Source: Microbacterium sulfonylureivorans
Lineage (GTDB): Bacteria > Actinomycetota > Actinomycetes > Actinomycetales > Microbacteriaceae
Length of the DNA stretch: 64,000 nt
Direction: 5' to 3'
Assembly (NCBI RefSeq): GCF_003999995.1
Contig: NZ_RJAD01000001.1
Span: forward strand, 868,001 to 932,000
Below the pieces are notes generated by a model that had not been told where the DNA came from, did no database searches, and saw nothing but the letters and a program-made list of their open reading frames with translations. Positions 45,285-53,917 of this stretch are shown in pieces; within the stretch, counting starts at the first letter, position 1; the number at the start of each line of letters is the position of its first letter. The position numbers and the translations under genes were made by a program.

Positions 45285-45568
45285 TCAGCGCTCCCTGAGT
45301 GATGCCGCCGTCGAAGCGCTGCGGTGCACGGCCTCCGGACCAGTATCGCCGAACCCGCTCGGGCCCCCGAGACCGCTCTCTCTTCCAGCCGCTGGAGCAG
45401 CAACGACCCGCTGGGCGTCGAGAGCCCTGTGAGCGTGCGCACGTCACTGCGGCTCAACGTGTCGTGCTCGATCAGAAGGTCGAGCACGACACGGCCATTC
45501 AGATTGCGTAGCAGGCTTGGCTGTGCGGGTGCCGGGCCGCGGCTGTCGCCTGGTACCGATGCGTTCAT
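45285..45568 (-). pseudogene. Truncated and frameshifted ROK-family regulator
   Basis: The first 65 residues (RNLNGRVVLDLLIEHDTLS, RTLTGLSTPSGSLLLQRLEE) closely match the N-terminus and HTH of the intact ROK protein at 49541. Just after RLEE an extra AG in a GAGAGA tract (plus-strand 45376-45383) shifts the frame. Reading the shifted frame restores similarity (SGLGGPSGFGDTGP against SGLVLPSGYGETGP) and then stops at 45285. The sugar-binding ROK domain is entirely missing. An HTH-only fragment of about 95 residues can still be translated. Confidence 0.85.
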
Positions 45569-45585
45569 CGCGATCCTCCCGGAGG

Positions 45586-45602
45586 TTAGGAAACTTTACT
45601 AT
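45586..45602. promoter_or_regulatory. ROK-type operator, copy 1
   Basis: TTAGGAAACTTTACTAT lies 17 bp upstream of the ROK fragment that precedes nagB. It is the same site as at 49094, 49509 (inverted) and 62734 (inverted). The pattern TTAG-N-AAA-N-TTT-N-CTA resembles NagC/Mlc-like ROK sites. Confidence 0.8.
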
Positions 45603-45834
45603 CTCGACCTTAGTGGCCGGGGTGAACGTGTCAACGCCCGCGCCCGCTGCAGTTCGCGTCTCACGGCTACCGGAGTTCGGATAGCCGTCGCGCGCGGGAA
45701 CTCGTGGGATGGCGGTGGACCTACTCGGGGTTCAAGGGTTCACGCGTCGTCGGTGATCTGATGAGGCGGTTCCGACGCGAGTTCTCTCAGGACCTGTTTG
45801 CTGATCGAGCAGATTCGCGCTCTTCCTATATGAC

Positions 45835-45885
45835 TGAGAAGACCACCACACGACGTTGTCACACGCCAGTGTGGTGGTCTTCTCA
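45835..45885. terminator. Long hairpin after the exported propeller protein gene
   Basis: Perfect 17-bp arms (TGAGAAGACCACCACAC and its complement) with a 17-base loop lie 17 bp beyond the stop at 45902. No T-run. It probably terminates the two-gene operon on the minus strand. Confidence 0.7.
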
Positions 45886-45901
45886 TGCGGCTCGCGTCGC
45901 G

Positions 45902-48442
45902 CTACTCCTTGATGATGCCGTGGTAACGGCCCATCCAGTAGGGCAATGTGAACGTAAATCCGACGACAAACTCCCCGCTATTGTAGTCGTAATTGGGATA
46001 AACCCCCGTGGTCGAGTTCTCGGCTTCGAATGGATTCCCGTTGTTCTTCATTGCAGGTCGCTCGTCAGGCGGCAGAACGTAGTTCGTCTGCTTGTAATCG
46101 TCGCGATCGCCCGGTTCGATATAGAAGACATCCTGGCGGTTCATCTGCATCGGGAATTCGATCTGATACTCGTACTGCCGCGACAAGTATCGAACGGCCG
46201 ACTGCAGATCGATGTCCTTTCGTTCCGGGTGTGCCAGCTGGTACAGGAACGTATAGTACGGATTCTGCTCGCGCACCTCATTCACGTACCACTGATCGAA
46301 TGCCGTGACGATCTGCGGGCGCTTGGTCGGATCGTTCTCCTGCAAGATGAGCGGATACAGCGCGAACCAAGCCAACTCCTCGTCGGAGTAGTTGATGTAC
46401 TGTGTCCAATCATTATGCAAGGTGGCGTTGATGTTGGAACGAGCCTGGATGTCGTCACCGGCTTCGGCATACGCAGCTTCATAATTGTCTCGGGTCACCA
46501 ATTCATTATTGTTGATCCCGTACGCATTCGTCGCTTGCCTCACGAGACGGCGGTCAATATATTCGTTCGCCATGCCGATATAGCCCTTGCCGTTGATGTA
46601 CGGCTCTTCCTTGCTGTATCCCGAAGCGTCGAACAGCAGATCATAGGCGTCCTTGTATTCCTGCTTGCCGATGATGTTGCCGGCTGTCTTGAGGATGGAC
46701 ATCACTTCCAGCGCATTCAGGGGCGCATCCTCGAAGCCGTATGAAAGCGAATCTTCGCCGTCCGCGTCGACGCCGACGTTGGAGGCCCATTCCGGACGCT
46801 GCTCCATCGCACCGGTCGTGTCGTTGAAATACTTCGCGAACCACTTGGACCACAGCGTCGATTTGCCGGTCGCGTCTTCGATGTAGAAGTGGTCGTCTTT
46901 CAAGACCAGGTCAGTCATACGTTCGGTCGACTGCTCGATGACGCCCTTGAGCGCGAGCATTTCCGGATCGTGACTATCGCCCACCAGGTACTCGTTGGCT
47001 GCAAAGAACAGAGCATAATGTCCGATGACTTCGTCAGACGACGTGTCTGCCTTATAGACGATCTTGCTCATGTCAATGTTGCCGTTCTTGATCGCCGACT
47101 CTGGGAACAAGTCGTTGAAGAACGTCGGGATCTGCTCGTAAACGGGCACTGTGAGCTGGAACAGGGGCGGGTTCGTGGCGCTCGTCGAAGTGTCAGCACT
47201 CGGCTTCAGCTTGGTATTGGTGGCCGAGGTGATGACAGGAAGCACCTGCTGCACCGAATCGTTCACTTCCACATAGATGTCAGTGCCCAGTTGTGCTTCG
47301 GCAGGTCGTGAAGCGTTCAGCTTCGCTACCGCATCCGCCGTCAGCGTAAGGCCGTTGTAGTTCATCTCGCCTTCTCCCCCTGAAGGGAACAGCTTGCCGC
47401 CGATCTTGGTCATCGCATCTTTGGTCACACGGGCGATCGAGTAGCCGATCGGCTCGATGGGGTTGTTGTCCTCATCGAAACGCTCCATGCTCGGAATGAC
47501 GCCATTCGGATTCGGCGAGCCGTCCATCACAGGATGGAACCAGAATCCGTTCTGGCTCTGGTAGCCAAAGTCCGTGCCGTCAGATGTCTGCGCTCCCGCT
47601 TCGCTCGTCAGCATGTACGAGCGTGCCGGAAAGCCATTGCCACGGCCGGACACGTAGTCGAGCAGCAGCACCGCTTTCGTGGCGCGAAGCGCGGCACTCT
47701 TCGCCGCAGCGATTTCCGCTCGCGAACCGCCTTGCTCGAGCAACGTCCTGTAACGGTAGATCTCACCGATGGCGTACATCGCCGTCCACAGTCCGTCGTT
47801 GTCGGACGTTTCTGCAAGCGATTCGAACGCGCCGTCGTTGTAGTTGATCCCGCGAGTCGCGTCGGTGGGGGTGAAGGTGAACCGCGCATCCGAGGTCATC
47901 CCTCGGCGATCATGAACCGCCTGAATGATATCTTCATAGGCGGCGGCTTTCTCCTGCAGCGTCTTGAACGGCATCGCAATATGCGTAATACCTCGCGCAT
48001 TCTGAACCCAAACGCCGCCTTGCCCGTCGCTGGCCAGCGCAGTCACATGATCGTCACCGTCGAACATGTAGCGCGGTCCAGCAAAATACTGCACGATGTC
48101 ACGCTCATCCTCTTCTTCGAAGTTGACGCGCTGCAGTCCGTTCTCGGTTCCGATCCAGTAGACGCCCTCTGCGTCCTTCACCACACTCGTGACGTCATCA
48201 GTCACTGCGATCGGCAGGAACTTCGGCGCCGTCCCGTCGGTTACCCACCGTATCTGTGGCGTTGTCGTCCCGGGCCCGTAGTAGGTGACCTCTTTCGTGC
48301 GAGCGGGTTCCAGCTTGACCGCAGAGAACGAGGATGTCTGCGGCTTGGCCGCCAGCGCCGGCATTGCAGGCAACGAGAGCAGCAGAGCGGCGGCTGTAGC
48401 ACTGCCGATCAGCGTTTTGAGCTTCTTGTTCATGATTGACAT
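45902..48442 (-). CDS. Large exported protein: propeller-repeat N-terminus plus alpha/alpha-barrel-like body, unknown function
   Basis: About 846 residues from the ATG at 48442, preceded by AGGAAGGAG. The N-terminal Sec signal peptide (TLIGSATAAALLLSLPAMPALAA) precedes two Reg_prop-like propeller repeats near 80-160 (GVYWIGTENGLQRV, GGVWVQNARGITHI). A long helix-rich region follows with toroid-type repeats (GLWTAMYAIGEIYRYRTLL, NALEVMSILKTAGNIIGKQEYKDAYDLL). I do not recognise the family. Composition is clearly unlike its neighbours: the 60-base sample 46501-46560 has 29 G/C, and codons often end in A or T. Lysine/asparagine content is high, pointing to transfer from a Firmicutes-like donor. 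Likely an extracellular glycan-binding or glycan-cleaving protein (inferred). Confidence 0.8.
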   Translation of the reverse strand: MSIMNKKLKTLIGSATAAALLLSLPAMPALAAKPQTSSFSAVKLEPARTKEVTYYGPGTTTPQIRWVTDGTAPKFLPIAVTDDVTSVVKDAEGVYWIGTENGLQRVNFEEEDERDIVQYFAGPRYMFDGDDHVTALASDGQGGVWVQNARGITHIAMPFKTLQEKAAAYEDIIQAVHDRRGMTSDARFTFTPTDATRGINYNDGAFESLAETSDNDGLWTAMYAIGEIYRYRTLLEQGGSRAEIAAAKSAALRATKAVLLLDYVSGRGNGFPARSYMLTSEAGAQTSDGTDFGYQSQNGFWFHPVMDGSPNPNGVIPSMERFDEDNNPIEPIGYSIARVTKDAMTKIGGKLFPSGGEGEMNYNGLTLTADAVAKLNASRPAEAQLGTDIYVEVNDSVQQVLPVITSATNTKLKPSADTSTSATNPPLFQLTVPVYEQIPTFFNDLFPESAIKNGNIDMSKIVYKADTSSDEVIGHYALFFAANEYLVGDSHDPEMLALKGVIEQSTERMTDLVLKDDHFYIEDATGKSTLWSKWFAKYFNDTTGAMEQRPEWASNVGVDADGEDSLSYGFEDAPLNALEVMSILKTAGNIIGKQEYKDAYDLLFDASGYSKEEPYINGKGYIGMANEYIDRRLVRQATNAYGINNNELVTRDNYEAAYAEAGDDIQARSNINATLHNDWTQYINYSDEELAWFALYPLILQENDPTKRPQIVTAFDQWYVNEVREQNPYYTFLYQLAHPERKDIDLQSAVRYLSRQYEYQIEFPMQMNRQDVFYIEPGDRDDYKQTNYVLPPDERPAMKNNGNPFEAENSTTGVYPNYDYNSGEFVVGFTFTLPYWMGRYHGIIKE

Positions 48443-48459
48443 GGAGTCGCTCTCCTTCC

Positions 48460-48993
48460 TCACTGGGAAATCCGGGCAACGCCGGATTCCGTAATCGCGA
48501 ACACGCCCTTGCCGCCATCGGAGATGAGCAGTAGCACTTTGTCGTCGACGAGTTGGTTGTCGTCTGCCTGGTACTCCGTCATCTTGTTGCTTTTCAGGTT
48601 GATCTTCGTAACGCCGTCATCGGTGCCGATCCACAGGTGCTTGCGGTTGTGGTCGAGAACCGAGGTGTTCACACCGCGAAGCGCTGGGAAAAGCGACGGC
48701 TTGACATCAAATTCGTGGTTGACGAAGGTGCCGGCGTTGGAGAGGTCTGCGGGCATATCGACGCCCGGGTTCGCGGTCGCGGGATGATACGTCGCATCCC
48801 GAACAAAGCCGATGTACTCCTTCACGGAGGCCTCCGCATCGGATGAACCGAGCTTGCTCAGCGCCTCATCGTAGGTGTAGAGAACTGTCGCCTTCCCTGC
48901 GTGCGCGGGCGGGGCGGCGAAGACGGGCGACGCTCCCATGAGGCAGGCGAGTAGGGCGAGGATGAGAATCGCTGGTTTCCATTTGATGCGCAT
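48460..48993 (-). CDS. Small exported propeller-repeat protein
   Basis: 177 residues from the ATG at 48993 (ribosome-binding site AGGAAGG). The signal peptide is AILILALLACLMGASPVFA, then a single recognisable Reg_prop repeat (KHLWIGTDDGVTKINL). The stop falls 17 bp before the start of the large exported protein, which itself begins with a new signal peptide. Lower G+C than the surroundings, like its partner. The end (VFAITESGVARIS) resembles another propeller blade, so this may be the broken-off front of an originally larger propeller, now exported separately. Confidence 0.78.
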   Translation of the reverse strand: MRIKWKPAILILALLACLMGASPVFAAPPAHAGKATVLYTYDEALSKLGSSDAEASVKEYIGFVRDATYHPATANPGVDMPADLSNAGTFVNHEFDVKPSLFPALRGVNTSVLDHNRKHLWIGTDDGVTKINLKSNKMTEYQADDNQLVDDKVLLLISDGGKGVFAITESGVARISQ

Positions 48994-49508
48994 GTCTTTT
49001 CCTTCCTGGTTGTGATGTTGCAATGACGCCGTATTCGATTCGACGTTCACTTCGAGCTTTCGTCAGTCCGCTGCACTGCGACCCTCCGTCAAGTTAGGAA
49101 ACTTTACTATCTGGAAGTTAGCCGCCGCGGATCGCGGTGTCAACGGTCGGCTCCGCGCCAACAGGGCCCGCGGTGGCGGCCGGCGTTCGCGGCGCGCAGT
49201 GAGCGAGACGGTCGCCATCGAGTCGTCGCCGGGATTGCGGATCTCGACGAGAACGGGTCCTGAACCCGACGCCACCAGCGTCGATCCCGGCCTTTGTCAT
49301 CCGCTTGCCGCGCTGCTCGCGCGCTCCCCAAGATTGTCAGCGCGTCATGCTCGGTCTCAGTACGGGCACGTGGTGACGCCCCCGCTATCCTCCATGTGGA
49401 TGACGGCCGAGATGCCCCGGATCGAGGAGCACCGCGCGGCCAGAGGAGCATCCGTGCGCGGCTCGGCCCGGCGCATTGACAGTGGCCGCAACTCGCCGCT
49501 AACGTGAG
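48994..49508. other. Long promoter region without a convincing gene
   Basis: About 500 bp between the exported-protein operon and the ROK operon, which diverge from it. It contains two ROK-type operators near its ends (49094-49110 and 49509-49525). Short frames inside look like shadows. Confidence 0.5.
49094..49110. promoter_or_regulatory. ROK-type operator, copy 2
   Basis: TTAGGAAACTTTACTAT, identical to the copy at 45586-45602, 100 bp upstream of the small exported protein. Confidence 0.8.
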
Positions 49509-49525
49509 ATAGTAAAGTTTCCTAA
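49509..49525. promoter_or_regulatory. ROK-type operator, copy 3 (inverted)
   Basis: ATAGTAAAGTTTCCTAA is the exact reverse complement of copies 1 and 2. It ends 15 bp before the GTG of the ROK gene, consistent with autoregulation. Confidence 0.82.
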
Positions 49526-49540
49526 CCACGCGGAGGCGTT

Positions 49541-50725
49541 GTGACTTTCAGCTCACGGGGTGACAGCCGAGCCCCAGCTCCGGCTCAACCCGGACTGCTT
49601 CGCAGCATGAACAACCGGGTCGTCCTCGACCTTCTCATAGAACGCGGCACCCTGAGCCGCGGCGACGTACGCGACCTCACTGGACTGTCGAAGCCGACCG
49701 CGTCACAGCTGCTCACCCGTCTCGAGGAAAGCGGGCTGGTCCTTCCGAGCGGCTACGGCGAGACCGGCCCCGGCGGCCGGGCGCCGCAGCTCTACGCGAT
49801 CAATCCGGGCGCCGGGCACGCCGCCGCCGTGGATGTTCGTCCCGAGTCGATCTCGGCGCGCATCGCCGACATCAGTGGCGTCGTGGTCGCGGAATTCGAG
49901 ATCACGCAGCTCCCCGACCCACGCGGACCCGAGAACGTCGCACAGGTCCTCGCCGGCGCCTGCGGCATCGCGGGGATCGCCGTCGATGAGCTCGACGCCA
50001 TCGTGGTGGCGGTCCCTGGCTCGTACGATGTCGCAGAGGATCTGCTCCGCTACGCGGAGCATCTCCCCGGCTGGCAGCAGCCCGGCATCGGCGAGGAACT
50101 GCGTCGCCATCTCGGGAAGGCCGCGGTGTCTCTCGAAAACGACGTGAACCTGGTCGCGCTCGCCGAGCACCGAGCCTCCGACGTCGCTGGAGAGAGCTTC
50201 TTCCTCCTGTGGCTCGATGAAGGCATCGGCGGCGCGCTCATGATGGACGGCTCGCTGTTCCGCGGCAGCCGAGGCGCCGCGGGCGAAGCGGCGTTCCTGC
50301 TCCCCCCTGGCTCGCGCCTCGATGGCGAGCATCGGTCAAAGGGCGCGTTCGAGGGTCTCGTCGGCTCGGACGCCTTGCGCGAGTTCGCCGCCGATGCCGG
50401 CCACCCCGTGGGCTCCACTGCTGATGCCATCGCCGCCCTGCTCGCAGATGCCGGTGCGGCCGAGACGATCCAGGAGATCGCCCAGCGCTACGCGTTCGGC
50501 CTCGCATCAGTCATCGCGCTCGTCGACCCCTCACGCCTCATCCTTGCGGGCGAAGTGGCCCGTATCGGCGGCAGCCGACTGCGTGACGCCGTGGCGGCGC
50601 ACCTGGACCGGCTGGTCATCAGCGCCCCTCCGCTGGGCCTGGCCGCCGTCGCAGACGCGCCGATCCTCGAAGGCGCGATGCTGTTGAGTCTCGACCTCGC
50701 GAGGGAATCGGTGTTCACCACATGA
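49541..50725 (+). CDS. ROK-family transcriptional regulator
   Basis: 394 residues, GTG start with GGAGG 6 bp upstream. The N-terminal winged HTH (RDLTGLSKPTASQLLTRLEESGLV) is followed by a ROK actin-like domain (ISGVVVAEFEI, LENDVNLVALAEHRA, FFLLWLDEGIGGALMMDG). The usual zinc motif CxCGxxGCxE of ROK proteins is absent: no such Cys cluster follows the GAAGEAAFL segment. An amino sugar or its phosphate is the likely effector. It is first in a six-gene operon and probably acts on the four TTAGGAAACTTTACTA-type sites in this window (inferred). Confidence 0.92.
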   Translation: MTFSSRGDSRAPAPAQPGLLRSMNNRVVLDLLIERGTLSRGDVRDLTGLSKPTASQLLTRLEESGLVLPSGYGETGPGGRAPQLYAINPGAGHAAAVDVRPESISARIADISGVVVAEFEITQLPDPRGPENVAQVLAGACGIAGIAVDELDAIVVAVPGSYDVAEDLLRYAEHLPGWQQPGIGEELRRHLGKAAVSLENDVNLVALAEHRASDVAGESFFLLWLDEGIGGALMMDGSLFRGSRGAAGEAAFLLPPGSRLDGEHRSKGAFEGLVGSDALREFAADAGHPVGSTADAIAALLADAGAAETIQEIAQRYAFGLASVIALVDPSRLILAGEVARIGGSRLRDAVAAHLDRLVISAPPLGLAAVADAPILEGAMLLSLDLARESVFTT

Positions 50726-52020
50726 GCAACGCGACACTGCGCGCCCTGCGGATCGTGGTCGTGGGCGGCGGATCCACCTACACGCCCGAACTCGCGGACG
50801 GGATCGCTCGGCTCCGAGAGTCCCTCCCTGTCAAGGAGCTGATCCTCGTGGACCCCGACCTCGCGCGGGCACGCGTGGTCGCCGGCCTGTCTGCGCGCAT
50901 CCTCGCCGCTGCGGGCAGTGACTGCACCGTCGAAGCCACCACGAGCCTCGAAGATGCCGCGGTGGGCGCCGACGCGGTGCTCCTGCAGCTGCGCGTCGGC
51001 GGTCAGACGGCGCGCGCCCGAGACGAGGCGTGGCCCTTGGAGTGCGGCTGCATCGGCCAGGAGACGACAGGGGCAGGTGGCCTCGCGAAGGCGCTGCGCA
51101 CCATCCCCGTCGTGCTCGACATCGCCGCGCGGGTTCGCGATGTCAACCCTGACGCCTGGATCGTGAACTTCACCAACCCGGTCGGCATGGTGACCCGTGC
51201 ACTGCTGGATGCCGGGCACCGCGCGGTCGGACTGTGCAACGTCGCGATCGGCTTCGAGCGACTGTTCGCGGCCGAGCTCGGGGTTGCGCCCGAGGCCGTT
51301 GAACTCGACCACGTTGGACTCAACCACCTCAGCTGGGAGTTGGGCGCGCGAGTGCGCCATGAGGACGGCACTGCGACCGAGGTCCTCGATCGTCTCCTCG
51401 ACGAGCATGGCGCGGCTCTCGTCCGCGAGACCGAACTCCCGCTCGACCTCCTCAGGACCGAGCGCTTCATTCCCTCCTATTACCTGCGGTACTACCTTGC
51501 GCACGACGCGCTCGTCGAGCACGCGCGCACCGCGCCGTCGCGCGCCCTGGAGGTGGCCGCGATCGAGAGTGAGCTGCTGGCCCGCTATGCGGATCCCGAA
51601 CTCGCCGAGAAGCCGGCGCAGCTGGCTCAGCGGGGTGGTGCGTATTACTCCGAAGCCGCGATCGGGCTCCTCTCGAGCCTTCTGGGCACGGGAGCGGTCT
51701 GCGACCACATCGTGAATGTGCGCAATCGGGGAACGCTTCCGTTCCTGGACGCCGACGCGATCATCGAGACGAGGGTGGAGGTGGGGCCCGGCACGCTGCG
51801 CGTGCGCGCCGCACCCCCGGTCCCGGCGCTCGCCTCCGGGCTGATCGCGCACGTCGCCCGCTACGAGGAGCTCGGCGTCGATGCAGCGATCCAGGGCGGC
51901 CGTGACCGCGTCGTGCGCGCCCTGCTGGCACACCCGCTCATCGGGCAGTACGAGACCGCTCAGGCGCTCGCCGACACGCTCATCACCGAGAACCTGGAGT
52001 GGCTGCCGTGGGCCCGCTGA
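50722..52020 (+). CDS. GH4-family glycosidase (6-phospho-beta-glucosidase type)
   Basis: 432 residues. The NAD-binding Rossmann motif is VVGGGSTYTPELADGI. NFTNPVGMVTRALLD and GLCNVAIG (metal-binding Cys) with LDHVGLNHLSW (His) are GH4 hallmarks; catalysis is NAD+- and Mn2+-dependent via a 3-keto intermediate. Overlaps the ROK stop by 4 bp. Classic substrates are 6-phospho-beta-glucosides, but no phosphotransferase is present here and the importer is ABC-type. A non-phosphorylated glycoside or a kinase-made phosphate is therefore possible. Confidence 0.9.
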   Translation: MSNATLRALRIVVVGGGSTYTPELADGIARLRESLPVKELILVDPDLARARVVAGLSARILAAAGSDCTVEATTSLEDAAVGADAVLLQLRVGGQTARARDEAWPLECGCIGQETTGAGGLAKALRTIPVVLDIAARVRDVNPDAWIVNFTNPVGMVTRALLDAGHRAVGLCNVAIGFERLFAAELGVAPEAVELDHVGLNHLSWELGARVRHEDGTATEVLDRLLDEHGAALVRETELPLDLLRTERFIPSYYLRYYLAHDALVEHARTAPSRALEVAAIESELLARYADPELAEKPAQLAQRGGAYYSEAAIGLLSSLLGTGAVCDHIVNVRNRGTLPFLDADAIIETRVEVGPGTLRVRAAPPVPALASGLIAHVARYEELGVDAAIQGGRDRVVRALLAHPLIGQYETAQALADTLITENLEWLPWAR

Positions 52021-53024
52021 ACGAACCTTGCCTGCTCGCCCTGGACGGCGGCAACAGCAAGACCGACGTCCTCCTCGTCGCCGAGGACGGTACCGTCATC
52101 ACCCGCGCGCGAGCGGGCGCCTTCGTGCCGCACATCGTCGGAGCCCCGGCCGCCGTCGCCTCGCTGGCCGGTGCCGTGACCGAGGTGCTCGCGTCGGTGC
52201 CGGGCGGGCGCGCGTCGGTCGTCGCGGGCTACCTCGCCAACGCGGATCTCCCCGAGGAGGAGGAGGCGATCGCCGAAGCGATCGCTGCGCATGGCTGGGC
52301 TGATCACGTCGTCGTGGGCAACGACACCCTCGCCATGCTGCGGGCCGGTACGGATGCCGCAACCGCCGTCGCCGTGGTGTGCGGCGCCGGGATCAACTGC
52401 GTCGGCAGAGCGCCGGGCCGCGCCGACGTGCGCTACCCGGCTCTGGGCAGGATCACCGGCGACTGGGGCGGCGGGTTCGGCATCGGCAAAGAGGTTCTCT
52501 GGCACGCGACGCGCGCCGAGGACGGGCGCGGTCCCGCGACGGGACTGGCTGCTCTGGTCGCCCGCCACTTCGAGCGGGACACCGCAGTCGGCGTTGCGAC
52601 CGGCATGCATCTCGGAACGGTGGATCGCGACCGTCTGCACGAGGTGGTCCCCCTTCTCTTCCAGGCCGTCGACGCGGGCGATGCGATCGCCGAGGCGATC
52701 GCTCGCCAGCAGGCAGACGAGATCAGCCTCCTCGTGACCACCACGCTCACCCGCCTCGATCTGGGCGACGAGCCGGTGGACGTCGTCCTGGGCGGCGGCA
52801 TGCTGACCAGCCGGCATCCCGCTCTCCTCGGCCCGGTGATCGCGACCATCACCACCGCCGCTCCCCGCGCCTCCGTCGAGATCGTGGACGCGGAGCCCGT
52901 GCTCGGCTCCGCGCTGCTCGGGCTCGACCACCTGGACGCCCTCACCGGACGCCCGGGCGATGTCGCCGAGCGGCGCCGGAACCTGCGCGTCAGCCTCGCC
53001 ACGCGACAGGAAGCGCGGGTGTGA
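52008..53024 (+). CDS. BadF/BadG-type N-acetylglucosamine kinase-like protein (first of two in this regulon)
   Basis: 338 residues from the GTG at 52008, overlapping the GH4 end by 13 bp, with GGAG upstream. LALDGGNSKTDVLLV is the phosphate-1 loop, VCGAGINCVGRAPG the phosphate-2 loop, and WGGGFGIGKEVLWHA is also typical of the NagK-type ASKHA kinases. It phosphorylates an amino sugar or hexose in the cytoplasm. A second related kinase is encoded at 57992-58927 and a third is fused to MurQ. Confidence 0.88.
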   Translation: MGPLNEPCLLALDGGNSKTDVLLVAEDGTVITRARAGAFVPHIVGAPAAVASLAGAVTEVLASVPGGRASVVAGYLANADLPEEEEAIAEAIAAHGWADHVVVGNDTLAMLRAGTDAATAVAVVCGAGINCVGRAPGRADVRYPALGRITGDWGGGFGIGKEVLWHATRAEDGRGPATGLAALVARHFERDTAVGVATGMHLGTVDRDRLHEVVPLLFQAVDAGDAIAEAIARQQADEISLLVTTTLTRLDLGDEPVDVVLGGGMLTSRHPALLGPVIATITTAAPRASVEIVDAEPVLGSALLGLDHLDALTGRPGDVAERRRNLRVSLATRQEARV

Positions 53025-53917
53025 CCGCATCGCTCCGGCTGGGTCTTGTCGGCACCGGGTACTGGGCCGACGTGACGCACGCCACAGCCGCCGCCGCCGC
53101 CCCCTCCTGGGACCTGGCGGCGGTGTGGGGTCGCGACGCCGGACGGGCGGCCGCTCTCGCTGAGCGCCACGGCGCCCCGCATGCGGGCACCGACTTCGAC
53201 GCCTTCCTCGCGCAGGTGGATGCCGTCACCTTCGCCGTTCCGCCGCAGCTGCAGTCAGAGCTCGCCGTGCGCGCCATCCGGGCCGGCAAGCATGTCGCGC
53301 TCGAGAAGCCGATCGCGACGAGCCTGGGGGACGCCGATCGCCTGGTGGCGTCGGCGGACGCTCACGGCGTCGCGACGATCGTGATGTTCACGATGCTCTA
53401 CGACCCGCGAGTGCGGCGGCTCATCGATGAGGTGCGCGTCGGACGGCGATGGACGGGCGGCGCCGGGCTGTGGCTCGGGTCGGCCCTCAATGACGAGAAC
53501 CCCTTCAACACGCCGTGGCGCCACGACAAGGGCGGCCTCTGGGACCTCGGACCGCACGCCATCTCGGTGCTGTGGAAGACGATCGGTCCCATCAGCGCGG
53601 TCCGCGCCGAGGCCGGCGAGGGCGATCTGGTGCACCTGATCCTCTCGCACGACGACGGGCGCACCTCGACGGTGACGATGACGCTCCGGGCGCCCGACGC
53701 CGCCGACGGCTTCTCGACGCTGCTGTGGGGCACGGCCGGCCGTGCGTCGGTGACGGTCGACGATGTAGACCCCGTCGCCGCCTTTGTGACTGCGTACGAA
53801 GACCTGGGCCGCCTGATCGAGTCCGGAGATCGCTCGCACGAATGCGATGTGCGGTTCGGACGCGACGTCGTCCGCGTCCTCGCCGACGCCGAGGCGCAGC
53901 TGACGGGAGTGTTCTGA
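53021..53917 (+). CDS. Gfo/Idh/MocA-family NAD(P)-dependent oxidoreductase
   Basis: 298 residues, shorter than the usual 330-380. The N-terminal Rossmann fold is LGLVGTGYWADVTH, with the conserved EKPIAT (catalytic Lys) and DLGPHAISVLW (His) of the substrate domain. GTG start overlaps the kinase stop. The substrate is likely a sugar or sugar-derived polyol. Its presence with another family member and an MDR enzyme suggests oxidative remodelling of the glycan. Confidence 0.9.
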   Translation: MTASLRLGLVGTGYWADVTHATAAAAAPSWDLAAVWGRDAGRAAALAERHGAPHAGTDFDAFLAQVDAVTFAVPPQLQSELAVRAIRAGKHVALEKPIATSLGDADRLVASADAHGVATIVMFTMLYDPRVRRLIDEVRVGRRWTGGAGLWLGSALNDENPFNTPWRHDKGGLWDLGPHAISVLWKTIGPISAVRAEAGEGDLVHLILSHDDGRTSTVTMTLRAPDAADGFSTLLWGTAGRASVTVDDVDPVAAFVTAYEDLGRLIESGDRSHECDVRFGRDVVRVLADAEAQLTGVF

